This document shows, in pieces, positions 53,875 through 63,037 of a stretch of DNA of 64,000 bases. Both the position numbers and the translations under genes were made by a program. The stretch's first letter is position 1, and every line of letters starts with the position of its first letter. Below the pieces are notes generated by a model. It was given only the letters and a program-made list of their open reading frames with translations. It had not been told where the DNA came from and searched no databases. Source of the stretch: Qipengyuania sp. (GTDB taxonomy: Bacteria; Pseudomonadota; Alphaproteobacteria; Sphingomonadales; Sphingomonadaceae); contig JAIETR010000003.1 of assembly GCA_019745075.1 (NCBI GenBank), forward strand, positions 1 to 64,000, written 5' to 3'.

Positions 53875-54699
53875 TCAGTTGAGGATGGAAACCCTTCGAG
53901 ACGGGCGCTCAGACTGCGTCTTCGCCCCCTCCTCAGGGCGAACGGATACTGAGAAACCCCGTTCGTCCTGAGGAGCCGAGGACGCAGTCCGAGGTGTCTG
54001 GAAGGGCCGGTCAGCCACTAGCCCCCTCCCCTCCTCGCGCAACACCCACTTCCCCGGCGCATGGGCGCGGGCGCGGAACAGCTCGGCATGCCAGGCGGGG
54101 GCGCCGGGGGCCTGCGCGTTCCATTCGGACGGCGCGGAGGCGGCAGATGCCACCTCCCACCGCATCCGCGCCGAGGACAGGTCGCGCGCGGCGTCGAGGC
54201 GGACGAGGTAGAGCGGCACGCCGTGGCGCTCGGCCGCCAGCGTCAACCGGCGCGAGGCGGTGAAATCCAAGGCGCGCGGATTGCCCGTCACCTCGCCCAG
54301 CACGAAGGCCACCTCGCGGCAGCGCACCCCCTCCTCGAGCGCGAACAGCGCATCCTCGGGCTTGTCGGCCAGCACGTGAATGAGCCGAGGGCGCAGCTCG
54401 GCGGGAAGGCCGGGGCGGTAGGGCCGGCCGGTCAGCCGCGCCGCCTCGCGCGTCTGCACCCACAGCACCGCGCGGCGGTCCTCCGCCTGGGAGCCTTCGA
54501 TGGACTGGGCATGACGCCGGTCGTCGAGCGCCAGCGCCAGTGCTGCCGCCGCCCCGCCTGCCTCGCGCGAGCAGGCGAAGATTTCGCTGTGGCAGGCGCC
54601 GCCAAGCCCCGGGCGCCAGCGTTCGCTGCGCCGGGCGGTAAGCGCGGCGAGGTCGCATTGGCTGGCAAGGTTGTCGAAAGGCATGGCGGAACGACTCAT
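53875..54699 (-). CDS. imuA: ImuA-like SOS mutasome protein
   Basis: A 274-residue RecA/SulA-fold relative without a Walker A ATPase loop; it interacts with ImuB and RecA in lesion bypass. Typical segments are ACHSEIFACSREAGGAAAALALAL, VLWVQTREAARLTGRPYRPGL, RLIHVLADKPEDALFALEEGVRC and WHAELFRARAHAPGKWVLR. The natural end was probably near VADRPFQTP; the last roughly 38 residues are encoded by a palindromic repeat. ATG 54699 is chosen because the LexA box begins three bases upstream; ATG 54684 is an alternative. It is transcribed with imuB. Confidence 0.88.
   Translation of the reverse strand: MSRSAMPFDNLASQCDLAALTARRSERWRPGLGGACHSEIFACSREAGGAAAALALALDDRRHAQSIEGSQAEDRRAVLWVQTREAARLTGRPYRPGLPAELRPRLIHVLADKPEDALFALEEGVRCREVAFVLGEVTGNPRALDFTASRRLTLAAERHGVPLYLVRLDAARDLSSARMRWEVASAASAPSEWNAQAPGAPAWHAELFRARAHAPGKWVLREEGRGLVADRPFQTPRTASSAPQDERGFSVSVRPEEGAKTQSERPSRRVSILN
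53893..54005. repeat. Palindromic repeat forming the 3' end of imuA
   Basis: Arms of about 50 bases (53893-53945 and 53957-54005) are inverted copies. The best-paired cores are GACTGCGTC with GACGCAGTC and CTCCTCAGGGCGAACGG with CCGTTCGTCCTGAGGAG (one mismatch). This type, with a GTTCGTCCTGAGGAG core, is common between genes in sphingomonads (family knowledge). Here it supplies the final codons of imuA, giving RTASSAPQDERGFSVSV and following residues, just before imuB. Confidence 0.82.
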
Positions 54700-54701
54700 A
54701 C

Positions 54702-54736
54702 GTTCCACTTATGTTCCATTCCTGAAGAAATCGCAA
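54702..54736 (-). promoter_or_regulatory. SOS promoter with LexA box for imuA-imuB
   Basis: The LexA box GTTCCACTTATGTTC (54702-54716) is an exact GTTC-N7-GTTC match. On the minus strand, -35 TTGCGA (54731-54736) and -10 CATAAG (54708-54713) are 17 bases apart, with the -10 inside the box. The predicted start is within a few bases of ATG 54699. The layout repeats that of the dnaE2 promoter, so both units should be induced together. Confidence 0.85.
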
Positions 54737-54798
54737 TCGCGGGAGCGAACGCCGCCTTTGCTCATTGGGTACGTATATCCAGCCGAAAGGACCCAACC

Positions 54799-55284
54799 AT
54801 GAGGCATGCCCAAGGCAATCCCGAAGAGCTCAAGCAGAAGTTCTGGAGGGCGCTCGCCGATTCGCCCTATCTGTTCCTCGAGTTGAGCGGGCAGAGCGAC
54901 ACCGCGGTGCCGATGAGCCCGCAGCTCGACCCGGACGCCGACAGCGCGATCTGGTTCTTCACCCACACCAGGAGCAAGTTCGCCGCGCTCGGACCGGTCA
55001 CCGCCACCTTCCAGGACAAGGGGCACGACATGTTCGCCCGCTTCGACGGGACGCTGGTCAAGGAGACCAACCAGAAGCGCTTCGACCGCTTCTGGAACAG
55101 CTTCGTCGAGGCCTGGTACGACGAAGGCAGGACCGATCCCGACCTGCTGTTCGTCCGCATGGACCTGGGCAATGCGGAGATCTGGAACGGCGACATCGGC
55201 CTGCTCAACACCGCCAAGATGGCGCTGGGCATGACGGTCCAGGGCGAAGCCGAAGAGCGCCATGTGAAGGAAACCAGCCTCTAA
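54799..55284 (+). CDS. Pyridoxamine 5'-phosphate oxidase-like general stress protein
   Basis: A 161-residue split-barrel flavin-binding-type protein of the general stress protein 26 group. Matching segments are KFWRALADSPYLFLEL, IWFFTHTRSKFAAL and FVEAWYDEGRTDPDLLFVRMDLGNAEIWNG. Relatives bind FMN or FAD but their substrates are mostly unknown. AAAGGA precedes ATG 54799. The gene is divergent from imuA (about 100 bases) and ends at a strong terminator. Confidence 0.85.
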   Translation: MRHAQGNPEELKQKFWRALADSPYLFLELSGQSDTAVPMSPQLDPDADSAIWFFTHTRSKFAALGPVTATFQDKGHDMFARFDGTLVKETNQKRFDRFWNSFVEAWYDEGRTDPDLLFVRMDLGNAEIWNGDIGLLNTAKMALGMTVQGEAEERHVKETSL

Positions 55285-55297
55285 CAGAGCGCAAGAG

Positions 55298-55336
55298 AAA
55301 GGGCCGCTCCTCTCGCGAGGGGCGGCCCTTTCGTTT
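55298..55336. terminator. Intrinsic terminator between convergent genes
   Basis: A GC-rich hairpin, AAAGGGCCGCTCCTC-TCGC-GAGGGGCGGCCCTTT, with one internal mismatch is followed by TCGTTT on the plus strand and flanked by A tracts on the other. It sits 13 bases after the stop of the stress protein gene and 13 bases before the stop of the convergent permease gene, so it can serve both strands. Confidence 0.85.
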
Positions 55337-55349
55337 GCCGCCGGCCGGA

Positions 55350-56900
55350 TCAGGCGTCCTGGCCGCCCGGCGTAGGTGCACCTGGCAACGGTGGCACCGG
55401 CTGCGGCGGAATACCCGCATCGTCTTCATGCACATCGACCATACCTTGCCCGACATGGCTGCGGCGGCGGCTGTAGGCGAAATAGACGACCAGTCCGATC
55501 ACCGCCCAGATCGCGAACAGCAACTGGCTCTTCGGATCGAGCTTGTAGAACAGATACAGGCACCCGGCGATCGCCAGCGGCGCGGTAACGAACAGCGCCG
55601 GGGTGCGGAACGGCCGGGCCCGGCCCGGATCGGTCCGCCGGATGACCATCACCGCGATCGAAACCGCCGCGAAGGCGAACAGCGTGCCCGAGTTCGAGAT
55701 ATTCGCGAGCTGGCCGACCGGGAAGAAGGCCGCGAACAGCGCCACGAACAGCCCCGTGATCATCGTGATCACATGCGGGGTGTTGTAGCGGGGGTGAATC
55801 TTCGAGAAGGCGGCCGGCAGGAGGCCGTCCCGGCTCATGACGAAGAAAATCCGCGTCTGACCGAACATCATCATCAGAATGACCGACGGAAGCGCCAAAC
55901 CGGCGGCCAGACCGAGCAGATTGCCGATCTGCGGCCAACCGATCTCGCGCAGGGTCCAGGCCAGCGCCTCCTTGGAGCACACCACCGCCTGATCGCCCAT
56001 CGCGGCGCATTGGGCGGCCAGCTCGCGGCTGCCCGGCTCGAGCCCCGTTCCGTTCGCCATCATCGGTTGCGCGCCGACGGTGCCGATCACCCCTGCGGCG
56101 ACAAGCAGGTAGAAGATCGTGCAGATCGCCAGGCTGCCGATCAGGCCGATCGGCATGTTGCGTTGCGGGTTCTTGGTTTCCTCCGCCGCGGTCGAAACAG
56201 CATCGAAGCCGACATAGGCAAAGAAGATCGAGGCGGCGGCCGCTCCGATGCCCGAGATGCCGAGTGGCGCGAACGGCTCGAAATTGGCCATGTTCATCAC
56301 CGGCACGGCCAGCACGATGAACAGCGTCAGCGCGCTGACCTTGATAGCGACCAGGATGGCGTTGACGGTCGCCGATTCCCTGGTGCCGATGATCAGCAGC
56401 CAGGTGACCAACCCGGCAATCAGCATCGCCGGCAGATTGATGCTGCCACCGTCGAAGGGGCCGCGCACGAGGGCATTGGGTATGTCGATCGCGAAGGCGT
56501 TCTCGATCAGCCCCACGACATAGCCCGACCATCCGACGCTGACCGCGCCCGCCGCGACCGCGTATTCGAGGATCAGCGCCCACCCGACCATCCACGCGAT
56601 CAATTCGCCCATCACCGCGTAGCTGTAAGTGTAGGCCGAGCCGGAAACCGGAACCATCGCCGCCATCTCGGCATAGCACAGCGCGGCGACCGCGCAGACC
56701 AATCCGGCAATGACGAAGCTGAGCATCATGCCCGGCCCGGCCTTTTGCGCGGCTTCCGCGGTGAGCACGAAAATACCCGTGCCGATCACCGCGCCGATAC
56801 CCAGCATGGTTAACTGGAACGCACCGAGCGTTCGCTTGAGCGACTTCTTCTCCGCGGTCGCCAGAATGGCGTCGAGCGGCTTGACCCGGTCCAGGAACAT
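55350..56900 (-). CDS. APC-superfamily amino-acid permease (CAT-type)
   Basis: A 516-residue inner-membrane transporter with about 12-14 helices. Features of the cationic amino-acid transporter group are KSLKRTLGAFQLTMLGIGAV, IGTGIFVLTAEAA (unwound helix 1 binding the substrate), CYAEMAAMVPVSGSAYTYSY, FFAYVGFDAVSTAAEE and the cytosolic tail DVHEDDAGIPPQPVPPLP. The substrate is not defined. I took ATG 56900 with GGAGGGG upstream; a GTG at 56927 would add nine residues. It is divergent from panB. Confidence 0.9.
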   Translation of the reverse strand: MFLDRVKPLDAILATAEKKSLKRTLGAFQLTMLGIGAVIGTGIFVLTAEAAQKAGPGMMLSFVIAGLVCAVAALCYAEMAAMVPVSGSAYTYSYAVMGELIAWMVGWALILEYAVAAGAVSVGWSGYVVGLIENAFAIDIPNALVRGPFDGGSINLPAMLIAGLVTWLLIIGTRESATVNAILVAIKVSALTLFIVLAVPVMNMANFEPFAPLGISGIGAAAASIFFAYVGFDAVSTAAEETKNPQRNMPIGLIGSLAICTIFYLLVAAGVIGTVGAQPMMANGTGLEPGSRELAAQCAAMGDQAVVCSKEALAWTLREIGWPQIGNLLGLAAGLALPSVILMMMFGQTRIFFVMSRDGLLPAAFSKIHPRYNTPHVITMITGLFVALFAAFFPVGQLANISNSGTLFAFAAVSIAVMVIRRTDPGRARPFRTPALFVTAPLAIAGCLYLFYKLDPKSQLLFAIWAVIGLVVYFAYSRRRSHVGQGMVDVHEDDAGIPPQPVPPLPGAPTPGGQDA

Positions 56901-57040
56901 GAAAGCGAAACCCCTCCACTGCGACACGGCTCTCGCGGCTGTGTCCGGAATGGGCGGGGAAGCTAGCGGATGACAGCCGCTTTACAAGGCGAATGTCCCA
57001 GCTTTCCCCCGCCCCGCCCGCTGTGTAGAGGCGGCCTGAC

Positions 57041-57913
57041 ATGTCCACGACGTTTCAGCTCGATACCGCGACCAGCCGCGCCAATCCCACGCCGCGGCCG
57101 AGGAAGCGGCTCACCGTTCCCGCGATCCGCGATCACAAGCAGGGCGGCGTCACGAATGAGCCGCTGGTGATGCTGACCGCCTACACCGCGCGGCAGGCGC
57201 AGCTGCTCGATGCGCATTGCGACATGCTGCTGGTGGGGGATTCGCTCGGCCAGGTGATCTACGGCCTGCCCTCGACGCTGTCGGTCACGTCCGAAATGAT
57301 GATCGCCCACGGCGCCGCGGTGGTGCGCGGCAGCTATCGTGCGCTGGTGATCGTCGACATGCCGTTCGGCAGCTATGAGGGATCGAAGGAGCAGGCCTTC
57401 GCCTCCGCCAGCCGGATCATGGCCGAGACCGGCTGCGCCGCGGTCAAGCTCGAGGGCGGCCAGGCGATGGCGGAGACGATCGCGTTCCTCTCGGGCCGCG
57501 GCATCCCGGTGATGGCGCATGTCGGGCTGACGCCCCAGGCGGTCAATGTGCTCGGCGGCTATGGCGCGCGCGGCCGCAGCCAGCGCGAGCACGAGAAGAT
57601 CGTCGCCGACGGACAGGCGGTGGCCGAGGCCGGGGCCTTCGCCGTGGTGGCCGAGGGCATCCTCGAACCGATCGCAATCGCGCTCACCAAGTCTCTGGAA
57701 ATACCAGTGATCGGTATCGGGGCCAGCGCTGAATGCGACGGCCAGGTGCTGGTGACGGAAGACATGCTCGGCATGTTCGAGCGTGTGCCGCGTTTCGTGA
57801 AGCGCTACGAGAACCTGGCCGAGGTCGTCTCCAGGGCCGCCGAAAGCTATGCGGCCGAAGTGCGCGCCCGCGCTTTCCCGTCCGCCGACCACACCTACCA
57901 GCCGAAAGACTGA
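57041..57913 (+). CDS. panB: 3-methyl-2-oxobutanoate hydroxymethyltransferase (ketopantoate hydroxymethyltransferase)
   Basis: A 290-residue enzyme that adds a hydroxymethyl group from methylenetetrahydrofolate to alpha-ketoisovalerate, the first step to pantothenate and CoA. The metal and substrate loop [55 protein letters not shown] and [17 protein letters not shown], which holds the active-site aspartate region, are all present. panC is not in the window. The DUF475 gene follows after eight bases. Confidence 0.95.
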   Translation: MSTTFQLDTATSRANPTPRPRKRLTVPAIRDHKQGGVTNEPLVMLTAYTARQAQLLDAHCDMLLVGDSLGQVIYGLPSTLSVTSEMMIAHGAAVVRGSYRALVIVDMPFGSYEGSKEQAFASASRIMAETGCAAVKLEGGQAMAETIAFLSGRGIPVMAHVGLTPQAVNVLGGYGARGRSQREHEKIVADGQAVAEAGAFAVVAEGILEPIAIALTKSLEIPVIGIGASAECDGQVLVTEDMLGMFERVPRFVKRYENLAEVVSRAAESYAAEVRARAFPSADHTYQPKD

Positions 57914-57921
57914 CACTCGCG

Positions 57922-59010
57922 ATGCGCGAAGCCCTCCAGCATTATACATTCTCGTTTCTTTTCATGGCCGCGTGCCTGGCGCTCGCGGCGTGGTACGGGC
58001 TGGTAAGCACCGGCACGCTGAGCGGGATGGCACAGGTGCTGTGGATCGTCTTCGTGCTCTCGATCCTCGAAATCTCATTGAGCTTCGACAATGCGGTGGT
58101 CAACGCCTCGGTGCTCAGGGAGATGGACGAGGTGTGGCAGAAGCGCTTCCTCACCTGGGGCATCGCTTTCGCGGTGTTCGGTATGCGGATCGTGTTCCCG
58201 CTCGCCATCGTCGCCATCGCCGCGGGCATAGGACCCATGCAGGCGATCCGATTGTCACTCGAAAACCCAGCCGAGTATGAACGGATCGTCAGTAGCGCGC
58301 ATGTCGGCATCGCGGGCTTCGGCGGCGCTTTCCTGGCGATGGTGGGCCTGAAATTCTTCTTCGACCGCGACAAGGACATTCACTGGATCCGGTGGATCGA
58401 GGAGCAGCTGACCAAGTTCGCGGCGCTCCCGGCGGCCGAGATCGCGCTGCTGCTGCTGGTGCTGTGGGGCATCTCCAGCCTGCTCGAACCGGCCGAGGCG
58501 CTGACCTTCCTCATCGCCGGCATCCTCGGCCTGGTGACCTTCATCGCGGTCGAGGGGCTCAACACCATCCTCGAGATCGGCGAGGAGAAGAAGCGCCTCG
58601 CCGGGGCGGCGGTGCGCGGCGGGCTCGGCGGGTTCCTCTACCTCAATGTCCTCGACGCCAGCTTCAGCTTCGACGGCGTGATCGGCGCCTTCGCGCTGTC
58701 GAACAACATGGTCATCATCGCGCTCGGGCTGTCGATCGGGGCGATGTTCGTGCGCTCGATGACGATCCATCTGGTGCGCCAGGGCACGCTGGCGCAGTAT
58801 CGCTTCCTCGAGCACGGCGCCTTCTGGGCGATCATCGCATTGGGCGCGATCATGCTCGCCTCGGCGCGCTGGCACATTCCCGAAACCATCACCGGGGTGA
58901 TCGGCGCGGTGCTGATCGGACTGTCGCTATGGTGGTCGGTGCGCTTCAACCGTCGCCATCCCGAAGCTGCCGAGGCAATGTCACACCTTGACCCGGCCCG
59001 CTCATCCTGA
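57922..59010 (+). CDS. DUF475/TerC-related integral membrane protein
   Basis: A 362-residue protein with about nine membrane helices. LEISLSFDNAVVNASVLREM near the N-terminus and LDASFSFDGVIGAFALSNN near the C-terminus are the paired acidic SFDN/SFDG motifs of the TerC/DUF475 family, thought to bind or move metal ions. ATG 57922 lies eight bases after the panB stop. The last four codons and the TGA are formed by the left arm of the palindromic repeat at 58997-59066. Confidence 0.88.
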   Translation: MREALQHYTFSFLFMAACLALAAWYGLVSTGTLSGMAQVLWIVFVLSILEISLSFDNAVVNASVLREMDEVWQKRFLTWGIAFAVFGMRIVFPLAIVAIAAGIGPMQAIRLSLENPAEYERIVSSAHVGIAGFGGAFLAMVGLKFFFDRDKDIHWIRWIEEQLTKFAALPAAEIALLLLVLWGISSLLEPAEALTFLIAGILGLVTFIAVEGLNTILEIGEEKKRLAGAAVRGGLGGFLYLNVLDASFSFDGVIGAFALSNNMVIIALGLSIGAMFVRSMTIHLVRQGTLAQYRFLEHGAFWAIIALGAIMLASARWHIPETITGVIGAVLIGLSLWWSVRFNRRHPEAAEAMSHLDPARSS

Positions 59011-59066
59011 GCTTGTCGAAGGATGTTGCGCCGCGCTCGTGCTTCGACAGGCTCAGCATGAGCGGG
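58997..59066. repeat. Palindromic repeat between convergent genes (LSLSK type)
   Basis: Arms 58997-59021 and 59042-59066 are inverted with two mismatches in 25; the core is CATCCTGAGCTTGTCGAAG paired with CTTCGACAGGCTCAG. Its left arm contributes the stop codon of the DUF475 gene, and prsR ends 16 bases further on. It is related to the repeat inside dnaE2 (47181-47256). It could act as a bidirectional terminator although it lacks a T tract. Confidence 0.85.
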
Positions 59067-59082
59067 ATAGGGTGGACACGGA

Positions 59083-60446
<1,364 letters not shown>

Positions 60447-60450
<4 letters not shown>

Positions 60451-62537
60451 GCGGCTCTCCCCTGGCTTGTGAGATCGGAGTTCCGCCGCTGCCTTGCGAG
60501 CAGGCGCGAAGCTTCGGCGACGGGGAGGCTGATCGTGAAGCGCGAGCCCAGCCCCTCGCGCGATTCGGCGTCGAGCCGCCCGCCCATCGCGCGCACCAGC
60601 TCGCGCGCCTCGCAGGCGCCGATGCCGAAGCCGTTGTCCTTGGTCGAGACGAAGGGCCGGAACAGGCTCTGGCGCAGGAACTCCGCCGACATGCCGCCGC
60701 CGCTGTCGATCACGGCGATTTCGCCGCGCAAGCCGGCGAGGCGCAGCTCGAGAATGACCGGCGCACCCTCGCTGCTCGCCTCGATCGCGTTCTGGACCAG
60801 ATGCACCACCGCCTGTTCGAGCGTTTCGCGATTGCCCAGTACCTCGCAGCCGCTCTCGCCCACGATGTCGATCGGATGCGAGGCGCTCAGGCGCCGGGCC
60901 ACGTGCTGGGCGATATCGGCGAGGTCGATGGCCTCGACCGTATCCGAGCGCCCGCTGCCGTAGCGCCCGAGCCGCGTCACCAGCGCATCGAGCTTGTCGG
61001 CGCTGTTGCGCAGGGTGACCAGCATGTCGCCGCGGAACGCCGGGTTGTCGGCATGCCGCTCGGCGTTACGCGCCAGCAGGCCGAGCTGGCTGGACAGATT
61101 CTTGATGTCGTGCATCACGAAGGCCATGCGACGATTGAACTCGTCGAACCGCGCCGCATCCTGCAAGGCTTCCTGGCCGGCCTGCTCGGACAGATAGCTG
61201 GCAACCTGCCGCCCCGCGATCGCGAGCAGGTCGAAATCCTCCCAGTCGAGCCGGCGCGCGACCTGCGGCCGGGCGAGGATTACGATTCCGACCAGGCGCT
61301 CGCCATGCAGCAGCGGCACGCCCGCCCACGCGAGCTGCTCCTCGCGCAGCCAGTCGGGCACCAGCGCCGCTTCGCCGGCGCGATCGACACCGGCGCGCAC
61401 CTCGTCGAAATCGAGGATGAAGATCCCGCGCTCGAAGAAACGCGCCAGCGCCGACGGCAGCGCCTCGGACGGCACTTCGAGCGTGGGCCAGCGCCAGCGC
61501 GCCGCCAGCGCGAACGCGCCGTCGTCATGCGGGGTGAGCAGCAGGCCCGCTGTGGAGTCGGTGATGTCGGCGAGCGACTGGATCGCGCGCTCATGCAGGC
61601 TCGCCCCCTGTCGGGCCGCGCTCCCGATGGTGTGCGTGAACCGCAGCCATTCCGCGCGATAGTCGTAACGGTGCTTGAAGAGGTGCTTGAGCGCCAGAAC
61701 GCGCGCCAGCTTGCGCAGTCTTTGCGAAGGAAGCCACAGCAGCGAGACCGTCGCCGCGGCGAGCAGGAAGCCGACCTGCGTCACTCGCGCCAGATCGCCG
61801 GCCAGCCGCGAGACGCCGTTCGCGAGCCCGATCATCGCGAGGAAATAGACCGCCAGCACGACCAGCGAGAGCGTGCTGAAGGTCACCGCGCGCGAAGGGC
61901 GGAAGGCGAGGCCGGCGCCGGCCTGGACGCTCCCCACGGCGAAGCCGGCCGCCATGCCCGCCATCACGAGGGCGCGCAGAACCTCGAGCCCGTTCGCCGC
62001 GCTGGCGGTGAGATAGGCGATGGTGAACAGGTTGAGCTCGAACAGCCAGAACAGCGCCATGGCGAAGCTGTTCCAGCCGAGCAGCGCGCGCGAGCTCTGC
62101 GAGGCGCCGCCGAACAGATTGTGCGCCAGCACCAGGGCGCCGACGGCGACCAGCATCCGCAGCAGCGCCGAGACCTCGACCGCGTGCTCGGAAGGCGCGG
62201 CGACCAGCAGGACCAGCTGAAGGCCCTCCACCGACACCAGCGTGGCGATGACCGGGCGGACCACCCGCAGGCTCTCGTCGCGCCCGTCGTTGGCGAAGTG
62301 CCGGAACAAGGCGTAGATCCAGGCGATGTTCCGGGCGATCTCGAGCAGCCGAGTGGGGGTGGCATCGGCCCCGATCGCCGCCGTGACACCGCACCAGGCG
62401 GCGCTCAGCGCCAGCGCGGCGGCGACCGCGCCGCGATCCCGACGGGTCGCCCGGCCCGGTCGCACCACGACGATCGCCGCGACCGCGCAGGCGACGGCCG
62501 CGAGACCGTAGAGCCCCAGGGCGATCATGCCGGGCAT
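60447..62537 (-). CDS. prsK: PEP-CTERM-type sensor histidine kinase PrsK
   Basis: A 696-residue kinase. The first 280 residues hold about eight membrane helices. A GAF-like domain follows (about 300-460, with EQLAWAGVPLLHGERLVGIVILARP), then an atypical HisKA region MAFVMHDIKNLSSQLGLLARN and a HATPase_c domain (IDSGGGMSAEFLRQSLFRPFVST, NGFGIGACEARELV). This order is diagnostic of PrsK, partner of PrsR. The exopolysaccharide and exosortase genes expected with it are not in the window. Confidence 0.92.
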
Positions 62538-62721
62538 GGCGCGATTGGCCTGGCCGCGGCCCGCGAACCGGCGCCGAGTCCGGCAGGAGAAGCGGGAGGA
62601 CGAAGCGGGAGCACACCTCCGCCTTAATTGGAGGAGGTGAAATGTCGGTAAACTTGACAGCCGCTGCTATGCGGCGGGCGGCGCCGCCAATCCCGCCCTC
62701 GCCGGCGGGGGACGGCTCAGC

Positions 62722-62997
62722 TCATTTGCCGTCGACGGCGTCCCTGGCCGCTTCGCCGACGTTCTGCGCCGCGTCCCCGACCTGGCCCGCCGCCTCCGCG
62801 ACCGCGTTGTCCCTGGCGATCTCGGAATCGCTTTGCCGCGACAACAGGTAGAAGCCGACGATGGCCACAACGATCAAAACCAGCGCAATGAGCCAGCCCG
62901 AGCCGCCTTTGCGCGCGCCCTCGTCTGTCACGACGGTATGCGTGGTGTGGACATTGCCCGTGGGCGTTTCGGTCTCGGTGATGCGTTCTTCGGTCAC
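62722..62997 (-). CDS. Small single-helix membrane protein of unknown function
   Basis: A 91-residue protein. Residues 1-30 are polar and Thr-rich (TEERITETETPTGNVHTTH), 31-52 form one helix (GSGWLIALVLIVVAIVGFYLLS), and the tail is an Ala/Val heptad-like amphipathic helix (NAVAEAAGQVGDAAQNVGEAA) that could form a coiled coil. Such proteins are common and unnamed in sphingomonads. The region between it and prsK (62538-62721) contains a short hairpin CACCTCC...GGAGGTG and nothing else I can identify. Confidence 0.75.
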   Translation of the reverse strand: MTEERITETETPTGNVHTTHTVVTDEGARKGGSGWLIALVLIVVAIVGFYLLSRQSDSEIARDNAVAEAAGQVGDAAQNVGEAARDAVDGK

Positions 62998-63037
62998 GGG
63001 ATGTCTCGCTCTTGTTGCCGATCCTGTTCCCAGAACG

